Positions 1 to 6,430 of a stretch of 25,215 nucleotides of DNA are shown here, piece after piece. Source of the DNA: a virus; the IMG/VR virus record IMGVR_UViG_3300042547_000369, positions 1 to 25,215 of that record; one strand, 5' to 3'. Below the pieces are notes generated by a model. That model was not told where the DNA came from, searched no databases, and saw nothing but the letters and a program-made list of their open reading frames with translations. The translations under genes were made by a program, and so were the position numbers. Within the stretch, counting starts at the first letter, position 1. Every line of letters begins with the position of its first letter.

Positions 1-56
1 TTGCTGGTCTCATTTCTTATCTTGGCACTGGCAAACTCTTCTTCGGTGTCTTCTGA
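1..56 (+). CDS. hli: High-light-inducible protein, C-terminal fragment
   Basis: Only the last 17 codons are in the window (reading from base 3, stop TGA at 54-56). They read AGLISYLGTGKLFFGVF, which lines up with the C-terminus of the complete hli gene just downstream (AYLTTGQIIPGVF), so this looks like a second hli copy entering from the left. Hli proteins are single-helix chlorophyll-binding proteins of the thylakoid that protect photosystems during high light; phage copies are thought to protect photosynthesis during infection. The helix with the chlorophyll-binding motif lies outside the window, so the call rests on tail similarity and position. Confidence 0.6.
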   Translation, partial: AGLISYLGTGKLFFGVF

Positions 57-142
57 TGACTGAAGCAATCTTCACTATTACCTCAGTTGCCTTTTTTGTG
101 CTTCTGAGTTACTCTGTAGAAAAATTATCCGAAACTTACTAA
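56..142 (+). CDS. 28-residue single-span membrane microprotein between two hli genes
   Basis: The ATG shares its A with the TGA of the upstream hli fragment (TGATG), suggesting translational coupling. The 28-residue product begins MTEAIFTITSVAFF and has one hydrophobic stretch at about residues 4-19, then a short charged tail ending KLSETY. It stops five bases before the ATG-proximal spacer of the next hli, whose ribosome-binding site starts at its stop codon. The size and single helix resemble the tiny subunits of cyanobacterial photosynthetic complexes, but I cannot match it to any of them. A role beside Hli in the thylakoid membrane is inferred from position only. Confidence 0.5.
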   Translation: MTEAIFTITSVAFFVLLSYSVEKLSETY

Positions 143-152
143 GGAGAACAAA

Positions 153-272
153 ATGAAATTTGGTTTTACCCCTGAGGCAGAGATCCTCAATGCTCGTCTT
201 GCAATGATTGGATTCGTTGCAGGTGTTGGTGCTTATCTCACCACTGGTCAAATTATCCCTGGTGTATTTTGA
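153..272 (+). CDS. hli: High-light-inducible protein (Hli, chlorophyll a/b-binding family)
   Basis: A complete 39-residue Hli. The single helix carries the family's chlorophyll-binding signature, EILNARLAMIGF at residues 10-21, with the Glu, Asn and Arg that ligate chlorophyll or pair between helices. It ends GQIIPGVF. A good ribosome-binding site (AAGGAG at 141-146) lies six bases before the ATG. Phage Hli proteins are short compared with many host copies, and 39 residues is typical of cyanophage forms. Known family role: binding chlorophyll and quenching excess energy around photosystem II. With psbA and psbD nearby this is the usual cyanophage photosynthesis-maintenance set. Confidence 0.93.
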   Translation: MKFGFTPEAEILNARLAMIGFVAGVGAYLTTGQIIPGVF

Positions 273-556
273 CAGTACACGCACAACATGATATGTTAGG
301 GCAACTTTCCATTGCCCTACAAACATTGGTTGAATCCGGAACTTGGAATAATGACGATCACCTTTCAGTTGAGATTGGTGGAGTTGCAGTAACAGGAACT
401 GCAACTCATCCAGATGCAAATCCAAAATGGGCTAAACCATATGGAACTGTATCCTATCAAAGTGATGCATTTATTGTTATCAAAAATAAATCCAAGAATC
501 CTGTGATTCCTTCTCAACCAAATCCTGAACTTAAACAACAACATTCTATTAATTAA
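269..556 (+). CDS. Unknown 95-residue protein
   Basis: Not recognised. The frame is open from a TTG at 269 that overlaps the hli stop (TTGA), or from an ATG at 293; neither has a clear ribosome-binding site, and I list the longer form because stop-overlapping starts are common in this genome. The product is soluble, Gly/Thr-rich in the middle (EIGGVAVTGTATHP at about residues 35-48) and ends with a polar Lys/Asn/Gln tail. It sits between hli and a peroxiredoxin, probably in the same transcript. Confidence 0.6.
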   Translation: MTVHAQHDMLGQLSIALQTLVESGTWNNDDHLSVEIGGVAVTGTATHPDANPKWAKPYGTVSYQSDAFIVIKNKSKNPVIPSQPNPELKQQHSIN

Positions 557-560
557 GATT

Positions 561-1097
561 ATGCCTCAACTTGCTCCTGAAGAAAAATCTACAGTCCCTT
601 CAGTGGACTTTATGTTCCGTGAAGACGGTGAGTTTGTAACTCGTTCTAGTGAAGAACTCTTCAACGGAAAGAAAGTAGTTCTGTTTGCACTTCCTGGTGC
701 CTTCACTCCTACTTGTAGTGCCTATCAACTTCCTGGTTATGAAGAGAAGTACTTTGAATTTAAAGAAGCTGGTATTGATGAAATCTACTGCCTGTCTGTA
801 AATGATGCCTTTGTGATGAATGCATGGGCTAAAGATCAAATGATCTCCAATGTTAAACTGATTCCTGATGGTAACGGTGAATTCACTAATGACATGGGTA
901 TGTTAGTTCAAAAGTTTAATCTCGGATTTGCAATGCGTTCTTGGCGTTATGCAGCTGTCATTAATGACGGTGTAATAGAACAGATCTTTATGGAAGATGG
1001 TAAGGAAGATAATGCTTCGGAAGACCCTTATGAGTGGTCAACTCCAGAAAAACTTCTGGAATATGTAAAGGCCTCTACTCCTGCAGTGGTTGTCTGA
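561..1097 (+). CDS. Peroxiredoxin, Prx5 (type II) family
   Basis: The 178-residue product has the Prx5 active-site signature PGAFTPTCS at residues 45-53, with the peroxidatic Cys at 52, followed by the family's SVNDAFVMNAWAKD segment and a conserved Arg in MRSWRYA. Prx5 enzymes reduce hydrogen peroxide and alkyl hydroperoxides and are recycled by glutathione/glutaredoxin or thioredoxin; a thioredoxin-like gene lies at 3906. The length is normal for the family. The likely role is limiting oxidative damage while photosystem II keeps running in infected cells, which is inference. The gene is followed directly by a strong terminator, so it ends a transcript that includes hli. No obvious ribosome-binding site. 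Confidence 0.9.
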   Translation: MPQLAPEEKSTVPSVDFMFREDGEFVTRSSEELFNGKKVVLFALPGAFTPTCSAYQLPGYEEKYFEFKEAGIDEIYCLSVNDAFVMNAWAKDQMISNVKLIPDGNGEFTNDMGMLVQKFNLGFAMRSWRYAAVINDGVIEQIFMEDGKEDNASEDPYEWSTPEKLLEYVKASTPAVVV

Positions 1098-1102
1098 TCT
1101 CC

Positions 1103-1128
1103 TCCCCCGAAAGGGGGATTTTTTTTTT
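1103..1128 (+). terminator. Rho-independent terminator after the peroxiredoxin gene
   Basis: Perfect six-pair stem TCCCCC/GGGGGA (1103-1108 and 1113-1118) with a GAAA tetraloop, followed by a run of ten T (1119-1128). It starts five bases after the stop codon and separates the hli/peroxiredoxin transcript from psbA. Confidence 0.93.
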
Positions 1129-1133
1129 GGCTC

Positions 1134-1167
1134 TTGACTCCTACAGGAAACCGTAGTATGATAAATA
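1134..1167 (+). promoter_or_regulatory. psbA promoter: sigma70-type, overlapped by a late-type box
   Basis: TTGACT at 1134-1139 and TATGAT at 1157-1162, spaced exactly 17 bases, each one mismatch from the host sigma70 consensus. GATAAATA at 1160-1167 matches seven of eight bases of the T4 late promoter TATAAATA and overlaps the -10 box. Together they suggest that psbA can be transcribed both early by host sigma and late by the phage sigma (gp55 type). The early start would fall near 1169, giving a leader of about 175 bases. Confidence 0.8.
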
Positions 1168-1179
1168 GGTAAACAAATG

Positions 1180-1343
1180 TTACGAGATTTTAATCTTTCG
1201 TAATATTGAATCATGGAGAAACGGGTCTAACCACCTTACCGAGGCTATCCATGTAAAATACGCCTCTCATATCCCTGCTGAGGGTGCAGGGAGCATAAGT
1301 ACCTCCACCATTTCCCTGATGGACTTACTTACTTTTTAAACAA
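1180..1343 (+). promoter_or_regulatory. Structured 5' leader of psbA (possible PhotoRC-type RNA element)
   Basis: About 165 transcribed bases without a good ORF precede psbA. Two helices are visible: GAGGC/GCCTC (1241-1245 with 1262-1266) and a seven-pair stem TCCCTGC/GCAGGGA (1272-1278 with 1286-1292); GGAG (1290-1293) can pair with CTCC (1302-1305) as an alternative. There is no ribosome-binding site next to the ATG. Conserved leader RNAs called PhotoRC-I and PhotoRC-II are known upstream of psbA in cyanobacteria and cyanophages; this leader is in the right place to be one, but I cannot confirm the consensus by eye. Confidence 0.5.
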
Positions 1344-2423
1344 ATGACTGCTTCAATCGCTTCACGCCAACAATCGAATACTTGGGAACAGTTCTGCAAC
1401 TGGGTTACTTCAACCGATAATCGTCTTTATGTCGGTTGGTTCGGAGTCCTCATGATTCCTTGCCTGCTTGCTGCTACGACTTGTTTCATCATCGCATTCA
1501 TCGGTGCTCCCCCTGTGGACATTGATGGTATCCGTGAACCCGTTGCTGGTTCACTCATGTACGGAAACAACATCATCTCTGGTGCTGTAATTCCTTCGTC
1601 CAACGCAATTGGACTGCACTTTTACCCCATCTGGGAAGCTGCTTCCCTAGATGAGTGGCTTTACAACGGTGGGCCTTTCCAACTGGTTGTGTTCCACTTC
1701 CTGATTGGTATCTACGCCTACATGGGTCGTGAGTGGGAACTCTCCTATCGTCTTGGAATGCGTCCTTGGATCTGTGTTGCATACTCTGCACCTGTTGCTG
1801 CTGCATCTGCAGTATTCCTGGTCTATCCTTTCGGTCAAGGTTCTTTCTCTGATGCGATGCCTCTGGGTATCTCTGGTACTTTCAACTACATGCTTGTGTT
1901 CCAGGCAGAGCACAACATTCTGATGCACCCCTTCCACATGCTTGGAGTTGCTGGTGTCTTCGGTGGTTCTCTGTTCAGTGCTATGCACGGTTCTCTGGTT
2001 ACTTCCTCGTTGGTTCGTGAGACCACCGAGAATGAGTCCCAGAACTATGGTTACAAGTTCGGTCAAGAAGAAGAGACCTACAACATTGTTGCTGCTCATG
2101 GATACTTCGGTCGTCTGATCTTCCAGTATGCATCGTTCAACAACTCTCGTTCACTTCACTTCTTCCTCGCTGCATGGCCTGTTGTAGGTATCTGGTTCAC
2201 CGCTCTTGGTGTTTCCACGATGGCCTTCAACCTCAACGGCTTCAACTTCAACCAATCCATCATGGACAATCAGGGTCATGTGCTCAACACTTGGGCAGAT
2301 GTTCTGAACCGTGCTGGTCTTGGCCTAGAGGTGATGCACGAGCGGAACGCCCATAACTTCCCTCTTGATCTTGCCGCTGCTGAGAACACTCCTGTTGCTC
2401 TCACTGCTCCAAGTATTGGATGA
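1344..2423 (+). CDS. psbA: Photosystem II D1 reaction-centre protein
   Basis: Uninterrupted 359-codon D1. Key residues fall at canonical positions: TyrZ Y161, D170, H190 and the C-terminal H332, E333, H337, D342 and A344 of the manganese cluster; H198 for P680 chlorophyll; H215 and H272 for the non-haem iron; S264 at the QB site. Residue 130 is Glu, as in the high-light D1:2 form of cyanobacteria. The extension after A344 is 15 residues, to be clipped by the host CtpA. D1 turns over rapidly, and phage copies replace it during infection. Third codon positions are richer in C and G than in the genes further downstream, suggesting host origin or selection for expression. The last 23 bases overlap the antisense endonuclease gene. 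No intron is present. Confidence 0.98.
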   Translation: MTASIASRQQSNTWEQFCNWVTSTDNRLYVGWFGVLMIPCLLAATTCFIIAFIGAPPVDIDGIREPVAGSLMYGNNIISGAVIPSSNAIGLHFYPIWEAASLDEWLYNGGPFQLVVFHFLIGIYAYMGREWELSYRLGMRPWICVAYSAPVAAASAVFLVYPFGQGSFSDAMPLGISGTFNYMLVFQAEHNILMHPFHMLGVAGVFGGSLFSAMHGSLVTSSLVRETTENESQNYGYKFGQEEETYNIVAAHGYFGRLIFQYASFNNSRSLHFFLAAWPVVGIWFTALGVSTMAFNLNGFNFNQSIMDNQGHVLNTWADVLNRAGLGLEVMHERNAHNFPLDLAAAENTPVALTAPSIG

Positions 2424-2772
2424 GTTTAGATAAAATCTGAACATTATCACCTACTAATCCGAGAGCAGTGTTGCAGTTATTACACAACACTCCTCGGATT
2501 TTTTCTGTAGTGTGGCAGTGATCAATACATTTTTTATCAGTAATGTCTCTGTCACACACTTGACACCTATCGTTTTTCATTAATTCTTGATACTCTGATT
2601 CAGAAAGATTAAACTTTCTTCTCATGTACTCATGAGGTTTGTAATATCTTTTTCTTACAGATGTAGAACACTCTTTACATTTTGATTGGTGAGATATTTT
2701 TCCAGTTTTCAAAGTTCTTTTGTGGAACTGGTTTAAAGAAAGAGTTCTATTGCAGACACTGCAGAGTTTCAT
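2401..2772 (-). CDS. Endonuclease VII-type HNH homing endonuclease (F-CphI-like), antisense between psbA and psbD
   Basis: The 123-residue protein has an N-terminal zinc pair (CSVC at 4-7, CKEC at 32-35) and a C-terminal Endonuclease VII fold motif: C70/C73, DHCH at 84-87, C97/C100 followed by N101, and a final DN at 109-110. The His of DHCH and the Asn of DN match the catalytic residues of T4 Endo VII. A free-standing homing endonuclease with this motif, F-CphI, is known between psbA and psbD in cyanophage S-PM2, so this is very probably its homologue, expected to cut intronless psbA. Here it is convergent with psbA; its stop lies 23 bases inside psbA. On its own strand a CTAAATAA box (2797-2804) lies 24 bases upstream of its ATG. 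Confidence 0.88.
   Translation of the reverse strand: MKLCSVCNRTLSLNQFHKRTLKTGKISHQSKCKECSTSVRKRYYKPHEYMRRKFNLSESEYQELMKNDRCQVCDRDITDKKCIDHCHTTEKIRGVLCNNCNTALGLVGDNVQILSKLIQYLEQ
2456..2504 (+). terminator. Two-tier hairpin terminator for psbA, inside the antisense endonuclease gene
   Basis: AATCCGAG (2456-2463) pairs with CTCGGATT (2493-2500), and AGTGTTG (2467-2473) pairs with CAACACT (2485-2491). The two stems are separated by a small internal loop and the T run reaches 2504. It lies 33 bases after the psbA stop. The same bases on the other strand encode the conserved VRG-like/CNNCN catalytic segment of the endonuclease (about residues 91-107). Confidence 0.7.
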
Positions 2773-2802
2773 ATTTGTAATGCATATTTTCCATACTTAT
2801 TT

Positions 2803-2811
2803 AGGAGAAAA
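2803..2811 (+). promoter_or_regulatory. Ribosome-binding site of psbD
   Basis: AGGAG (2803-2807) four bases before the psbD ATG, one of the few strong ribosome-binding sites in the window; it fixes the psbD start. No convincing sigma70 promoter is visible between the endonuclease start and psbD, so psbD may depend on read-through from psbA or on a promoter I do not recognise. Confidence 0.7.
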
Positions 2812-3873
2812 ATGGTTTCATCTACACTTTCACAACCAATTTCACAAAGGGGATGGTTCGATGTACTCGACGACTGGCTTAAGAGAGATCGTTTCGTTTT
2901 TGTTGGCTGGTCTGGACTTCTTCTTTTTCCCACAGCTTATCTTGCTCTTGGTGGTTGGCTTACTGGGACAAGTTTCGTTACGAGTTGGTACACTCATGGG
3001 ATTGTATCCTCTTATCTTGAGGGTGCAAACTTTCTTACTGCGGCAGTTAGTACTCCAGCAGATTCTATGGGTCATTCTCTTCTTCTTCTCTGGGGTCCTG
3101 AGGCTCAAGGGAGTTTCGTCCGCTGGTGCCAACTTGGGGGACTCTGGACTTTTGTGGCGCTCCACGGAGCCTTCGCTCTTATAGGTTTCATGTTGCGTCA
3201 GTTTGAGATTGCTAGATTGGTCGGAATCCGTCCTTACAATGCAATCGCATTCTCTGGTCCTATCGCAGTATTCGTTTCTGTGTTCCTGATGTATCCACTG
3301 GGACAATCCAGTTGGTTCTTCGCACCTTCATTTGGTGTTGCCGCAATCTTCAGGTTCCTTCTGTTCCTTCAGGGTTTCCACAACTGGACCCTCAACCCCT
3401 TCCATATGATGGGAGTTGCTGGTATACTAGGAGGAGCACTGCTCTGTGCTATTCATGGTGCTACCGTTGAAAATACCCTATATGAAGATAGTGAACAATC
3501 AAATACTTTCAAAGCGTTTGAACCGACTCAGGAGGAAGAGACTTACTCTATGGTTACGGCTAACAGATTCTGGTCTCAGATCTTTGGTATTGCTTTTAGT
3601 AATAAGCGTTGGTTACACTTTTTTATGCTTTTCGTACCAGTTATGGGCCTCTGGACTAGTTCTATTGGCATTATCGGTCTCGCTCTTAACCTACGCGCAT
3701 ATGATTTTGTCTCTCAGGAAATTAGAGCGGCAGAGGATCCGGAGTTTGAAACTTTCTACACGAAAAATATCCTCCTTAATGAGGGACTTCGAGCTTGGCT
3801 TGCGCCGGTAGATCAACCTCATGAGAACTTTGTGTTCCCAGAAGAGGTGCTTCCACGAGGCAATGCTTTGTGA
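2812..3873 (+). CDS. psbD: Photosystem II D2 reaction-centre protein
   Basis: 353 residues, the usual D2 length. With numbering one higher than the standard scheme, TyrD is Y161, H190 is its partner, H198 binds P680 chlorophyll, H118 the accessory chlorophyll, and H215 and H269 bind the non-haem iron. D2 pairs with D1 in the thylakoid to carry the charge-separating cofactors. psbD is carried by only a subset of psbA-bearing phages, more often those infecting Synechococcus or with a broad host range, which supports a T4-like myovirus. Its third codon positions are less GC-rich than those of psbA. It is followed within a few bases by its own terminator. Confidence 0.98.
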   Translation: MVSSTLSQPISQRGWFDVLDDWLKRDRFVFVGWSGLLLFPTAYLALGGWLTGTSFVTSWYTHGIVSSYLEGANFLTAAVSTPADSMGHSLLLLWGPEAQGSFVRWCQLGGLWTFVALHGAFALIGFMLRQFEIARLVGIRPYNAIAFSGPIAVFVSVFLMYPLGQSSWFFAPSFGVAAIFRFLLFLQGFHNWTLNPFHMMGVAGILGGALLCAIHGATVENTLYEDSEQSNTFKAFEPTQEEETYSMVTANRFWSQIFGIAFSNKRWLHFFMLFVPVMGLWTSSIGIIGLALNLRAYDFVSQEIRAAEDPEFETFYTKNILLNEGLRAWLAPVDQPHENFVFPEEVLPRGNAL

Positions 3874-3905
3874 TATAATAAGAGGGTGTAACAACCCTCT
3901 TTTTT
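3871..3905 (+). terminator. Terminator after psbD, with a TATAAT box, touching the next start codon
   Basis: AAGAGGGT (3880-3887) and ACCCTCTT (3894-3901) form an eight-pair stem with a six-base loop, followed by T to 3905; the ATG of the thioredoxin-like gene is at 3906. The psbD stop itself is part of TGATATAAT (3871-3879), a perfect extended -10 box (TGN-TATAAT), although no good -35 is visible 17 bases upstream. The region may therefore both stop psbD transcripts and start new ones. Confidence 0.8.
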
Positions 3906-4181
3906 ATGTTGTATATATTTTCTAAGACAGATTGTGGACCATGCATCTTGGTCAAAAAATATTTTAAAACAATGAATGATCCTCGTACAGAAGAGGTCAA
4001 AGAAATTCTTCTTGATGATGGACAAGAAGAGAACATTGAATTTGCAAGAAAGTATAAGATCACTGCAACTCCAACTCTAATTGTCGTAGATGAGAATGAT
4101 GAAAAGGTTGAGGAATATGTTGGTGGAGTTCCCATCACTCAAAATATTGTTGAACTTTTAAATAAGTATTATGTCTCATAA
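3906..4181 (+). CDS. Thioredoxin/glutaredoxin-like protein (CGPC active site)
   Basis: 91 residues with the thioredoxin-fold elements in order: beta strand LYIFSK, active-site CGPC at 10-13, and the cis-proline segment TATPTLIVVD near residues 54-63. It is shorter than host thioredoxin (about 105) and similar in size to phage NrdC-type proteins, which donate electrons to ribonucleotide reductase or peroxiredoxins. The fold starts at residue 2, so the ATG at 3906 must be the start even though it abuts the T run of the preceding terminator and has no ribosome-binding site. It may serve the peroxiredoxin at 561 (inference). Confidence 0.88.
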   Translation: MLYIFSKTDCGPCILVKKYFKTMNDPRTEEVKEILLDDGQEENIEFARKYKITATPTLIVVDENDEKVEEYVGGVPITQNIVELLNKYYVS

Positions 4182-4293
4182 ACCCCAACACGAACCCATG
4201 GAAGACTGGGTTATCTGGGCAGGTGTAGCAATGATGGGATTCACAGTTATCGTATTTGTCGTATTTACTCTTAGTATAATTTATTGGGGATGA
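4171..4293 (+). CDS. 40-residue single-span membrane protein
   Basis: Starts inside the end of the thioredoxin-like gene (11-base overlap). The N-terminus is polar (MSHKPQHEPMEDW), followed by one hydrophobic helix at about residues 14-38 ending IIYWG. Function unknown. Coupled overlaps on both sides (its TGA overlaps the next ATG as ATGA) argue that it is a real gene. Too little sequence for a family call. Confidence 0.6.
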   Translation: MSHKPQHEPMEDWVIWAGVAMMGFTVIVFVVFTLSIIYWG

Positions 4294-4544
4294 TATCATC
4301 AGAAACACCTTACAAACTCGCTGAAATTATCCGAGACACTTGGCCACAACTTTATAGTCCGATGAAGAAAATGGAAGTAACTGAAAAAAACATTACCGAT
4401 TGGAATCTCAACGAAGAAGAAATTAATGCACTCATTTCTCTTTCTAAGGAGAAGATGAAGTCCTGCGATGATGATAAGGTGTGTGAACTATTTTATGGAC
4501 TTCTCACGGGTAAACTTATCATCATGAAAAATGACCGAACTTAA
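4290..4544 (+). CDS. Unknown 84-residue protein
   Basis: Starts at ATG 4290, overlapping the previous stop as ATGA; an upstream TTG at 4284 is less likely. Soluble and helical, rich in Lys, Glu and Asp, with two Cys near residues 60 and 66 (SCDDDKVCELF). The segment INALISLSKEKM resembles a small helical-bundle protein. Not recognised. It overlaps the next gene by 14 bases. Confidence 0.7.
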   Translation: MISSETPYKLAEIIRDTWPQLYSPMKKMEVTEKNITDWNLNEEEINALISLSKEKMKSCDDDKVCELFYGLLTGKLIIMKNDRT

Positions 4545-4737
4545 AGTATTCAAACAAACATCTGATGAACCGTATCTTCGTCATGACTATAAGGTTATTT
4601 TTGCGAATGGGAAATCAGTTGTCTTTGATAACTATGAAGATGTTCAAAGGACTTGGTTCCAAACTCCCAATCAACTTCTAGGACATGTTGAAGTTCTAGA
4701 TCACAAAGACCCTAAACCAAAATCAAAAGGATTTTAA
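4531..4737 (+). CDS. Unknown 68-residue protein
   Basis: Starts at ATG 4531 inside the previous gene. Small soluble protein predicted to be mostly beta (YKVIFANGKSVVFDNYEDV) then a helix (RTWFQTPNQLL) and a Lys/Pro-rich tail. I recognise no family. The well-formed frame and tight packing support it as a gene. Confidence 0.7.
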   Translation: MTELKVFKQTSDEPYLRHDYKVIFANGKSVVFDNYEDVQRTWFQTPNQLLGHVEVLDHKDPKPKSKGF

Positions 4738-4738
4738 A

Positions 4739-5044
4739 ATGAAAAAATATAATGAAGAATACTTTTCAGTGATTAATAAAAAAACTGGAAAGAAACTTCT
4801 AGATTGTGGTAATGAACAAGACGCACTCGAAATGGTTGCTTTGGATCCACAAAACAGAACTTATACTCGCAATAAGTTTCTGATGGGTGAAGTCATTGAT
4901 GTGGAGGTTCCTAAGGCACTTCCTACCAATGAGATCGTCGTGAATATGGATGGAGGTGTTGGTGGTTCTTGGGATGTTCGTGAACCAGAGAAACTACCTC
5001 AGATCGGACTGCCACAGGGTCAGGGAGAACCTGTGAGAGTATGA
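4739..5044 (+). CDS. Unknown 101-residue protein
   Basis: Begins one base after the previous stop. The N-terminal 60 residues look like a compact alpha/beta domain; the C-terminal 35 are Gly/Pro-rich (MDGGVGGSWDVREPEKLPQ...), probably flexible. Its TGA overlaps the next start as ATGA. Not recognised. Confidence 0.7.
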   Translation: MKKYNEEYFSVINKKTGKKLLDCGNEQDALEMVALDPQNRTYTRNKFLMGEVIDVEVPKALPTNEIVVNMDGGVGGSWDVREPEKLPQIGLPQGQGEPVRV

Positions 5045-5181
5045 GTAAGTTCAATTACCCTAATGATCCGCCAGATGCCAAGTGTCCCTATTGTGGAGAG
5101 TCTGGTAAACCTTGTTCCAATGTAGATAGTATGGCGAGAGCATACGCTCGTGGTGCTTGCAAAAAGAAAAATCAAAATTAG
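5041..5181 (+). CDS. 46-residue zinc-finger-like protein
   Basis: Starts at the ATGA overlap with the previous gene. Contains CPYCGE at residues 15-20, a Cys at 26 and another at 40, consistent with one bound zinc ion, within a Lys/Arg-rich protein ending KKKNQN. Small zinc-finger proteins are common among phage host-takeover genes, but nothing identifies a target. It is the last gene before a spacer with a possible promoter. Confidence 0.6.
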   Translation: MSKFNYPNDPPDAKCPYCGESGKPCSNVDSMARAYARGACKKKNQN

Positions 5182-5233
5182 CTTTTGGCTTCATTTTGAG
5201 GGTAAAAATTTTTCCGGTAAAAAATCAACCCTA

Positions 5234-5239
5234 TATAAT
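5234..5239 (+). promoter_or_regulatory. Possible -10 box (TATAAT)
   Basis: A perfect TATAAT in the 76-base AT-rich spacer 5182-5257, 19 bases before the next ATG. No convincing -35 lies at the right distance (TTTCCG at 5211-5216), so it may be a middle-type or weak promoter, or chance in AT-rich DNA. Confidence 0.4.
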
Positions 5240-5257
5240 ATCTGATGTTGTGTTTTT

Positions 5258-5413
5258 ATGCCAAAAAATCAGTTGTTAAAAGATGAATTTAAAGTTAGGG
5301 TGATGAAGTTAAAACATCAACTTCAATTTGAACATAGGTATCCTGGAGAAAAAGAACTTGCCAACAAGTACCTAGATGAAGTATTATTCATTATTGACCA
5401 GTATTCTAGATGA
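5258..5413 (+). CDS. Unknown 51-residue basic helical protein
   Basis: Starts at ATG 5258 and reads MPKNQLLKDEFKVRVMKLKH..., almost entirely charged helix, ending EVLFIIDQYSR. Not recognised. The next gene begins three bases after its stop. Probably transcribed from the TATAAT at 5234 or by read-through. Confidence 0.6.
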   Translation: MPKNQLLKDEFKVRVMKLKHQLQFEHRYPGEKELANKYLDEVLFIIDQYSR

Positions 5414-5416
5414 CTT

Positions 5417-5740
5417 ATGACCTTGCCACAACAAGAACATAACTCTCTATTAGCTACGAGAGAGTTTTTAAAACTTCTTTTAGATGAAGTAAAGTATCCT
5501 GATCTTCCAGAAAAAGTTAGACTTTCTGCAAAGACCCTTCTGGAACATTATCCAGAGAGATCGACCATTGACAAATTGTATTCTGGAAATACTTTTTCAG
5601 ATTTTATTCCTTCCAATGAATCTGAAATTACAGAAGGAGAACAGGAAAATAACAACAGAATCCTAAACAATAATCAAACTTGGGATACTCCTGGATTTAA
5701 ATGGAGAACTGAGGTTGAGTTTATACCTGTACAAAATTAA
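5417..5740 (+). CDS. BPSL0761-like small protein
   Basis: 107 residues. The N-terminal half (residues 1-47: MTLPQQEHNSLLATREFL, then PEKVRLSAKTLLEHYP) follows the pattern of the BPSL0761 family of short bacterial and mobile-element proteins, in which REFL and LLRHYP-like motifs are conserved; the family has no known function. The C-terminal half is polar, Asn/Glu-rich and probably unstructured. The family link is from memory of the motif spacing, so it is tentative; that this is a gene is much more certain. Confidence 0.65.
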   Translation: MTLPQQEHNSLLATREFLKLLLDEVKYPDLPEKVRLSAKTLLEHYPERSTIDKLYSGNTFSDFIPSNESEITEGEQENNNRILNNNQTWDTPGFKWRTEVEFIPVQN

Positions 5741-5742
5741 TC

Positions 5743-6354
5743 ATGAGTTTTTTTGTAGACTATAATTTCTTTAATCCTAAAGTAAAACTCTTGTCTGATA
5801 GATATGATCTTATCAAGGAAGAGTATCTTTTAAATAAAGATAATTTAGAATTTAAAGATTTTACTAAACAACAAGATCAAAATATTATTGAATATGGTAA
5901 AGGTTATCCGATTGGAGTAGAAAGTTATTTCACTGCTCCAGAAAAAACGGAAGAAAAAGGTTGGCACATGGCTGGAATTCTTTATGAGAATTATCTCTAC
6001 AATAGGAATTCTGATTTTTTGCCCATCCTAATAGAAACCTTAAAAGAAATCCAAACATTAACTGTTTGTGGTATAAACATTTTAGATTCTGGAATGTCAT
6101 TGAGTTGGCATAATGATGATGATTATGTTCCTGGTGTTCCGACTCTCCGAGTTCTTTGGGGATTAGATATTCCAGTAGAGGAGGAAGGAAAATCAATTAT
6201 TCAGATGAAAGATCCTCTATCTGATGAAGTGGAAACCAAACAATTTGAGAACAATCAATTTTATTGTTTTTGGCCTTCTACAATACATAGGATAGAAAAT
6301 ACTTTATCAACACATAGAACTGTTGTTGCTATTGATCTAGTAACAAATCCATAA
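5743..6354 (+). CDS. 2OG-Fe(II) oxygenase, aspartyl/asparaginyl beta-hydroxylase-like
   Basis: 203 residues. The C-terminal double-stranded beta-helix shows the iron-binding triad H123-x-D125 (WHNDD) and H182 (STIHRIENT), with R192 ten residues later positioned to bind 2-oxoglutarate; R136 in PTLRVLWGL matches the conserved Arg of the Asp/Asn beta-hydroxylase family. Such enzymes hydroxylate side chains of proteins or small molecules. The N-terminal 100 residues are not recognised. The neighbours do not name a substrate. It is the first of four separate 2OG-oxygenase genes in the window (others at 10253, 18382 and 22670). The stop codon is immediately followed by the tRNA gene. Confidence 0.8.
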   Translation: MSFFVDYNFFNPKVKLLSDRYDLIKEEYLLNKDNLEFKDFTKQQDQNIIEYGKGYPIGVESYFTAPEKTEEKGWHMAGILYENYLYNRNSDFLPILIETLKEIQTLTVCGINILDSGMSLSWHNDDDYVPGVPTLRVLWGLDIPVEEEGKSIIQMKDPLSDEVETKQFENNQFYCFWPSTIHRIENTLSTHRTVVAIDLVTNP

Positions 6355-6427
6355 GGGGAATTAGCTCAGTTGGTAGAGCGCCTGCTTTGCAAGCAGGATG
6401 TCAGCGGTTCGAGTCCGCTATTCTCCA
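6355..6427 (+). tRNA. tRNA-Ala (anticodon UGC)
   Basis: 73-base cloverleaf: acceptor GGGGAAT/ATTCTCC with one G-U pair, D arm GCTC-AGTTGGTA-GAGC, anticodon stem CCTGC/GCAGG with loop TTTGCAA (anticodon TGC), variable region ATGTC, T arm AGCGG-TTCGAGT-CCGCT, discriminator A at 6427. CCA is not encoded (TTC follows), so the host must add it. It begins on the base after the stop codon of the oxygenase gene, implying release from a joint transcript by RNase P. Phage tRNAs usually offset codon-usage differences from the host. Confidence 0.97.
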
Positions 6428-6430
6428 TTC

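Noticed and set aside
1180-1343. Glutamine riboswitch (glnA type) in the psbA leader
   Set aside because: I looked for its conserved core sequence, as I recall it, and did not find it; a PhotoRC-like element is a better guess.
1647-2099. Long minus-strand open frame inside psbA
   Set aside because: It is the mirror of a highly conserved gene; its translation is rich in Arg, His, Gln and Thr without motifs, and psbA is certain.
1344-2423. Group I intron in psbA, as in S-PM2
   Set aside because: The D1 frame is continuous, with all conserved residues at canonical numbering.
2842-3306. Minus-strand 154-codon open frame (and + strand out-of-frame one) inside psbD
   Set aside because: Low-complexity translation with Lys runs; the D2 frame is unambiguous.
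5197-5233. AGGGT/ACCCT inverted repeat as a terminator
   Set aside because: Five-pair stem with a loop of about 26 bases and no T run at its 3' side; too weak.
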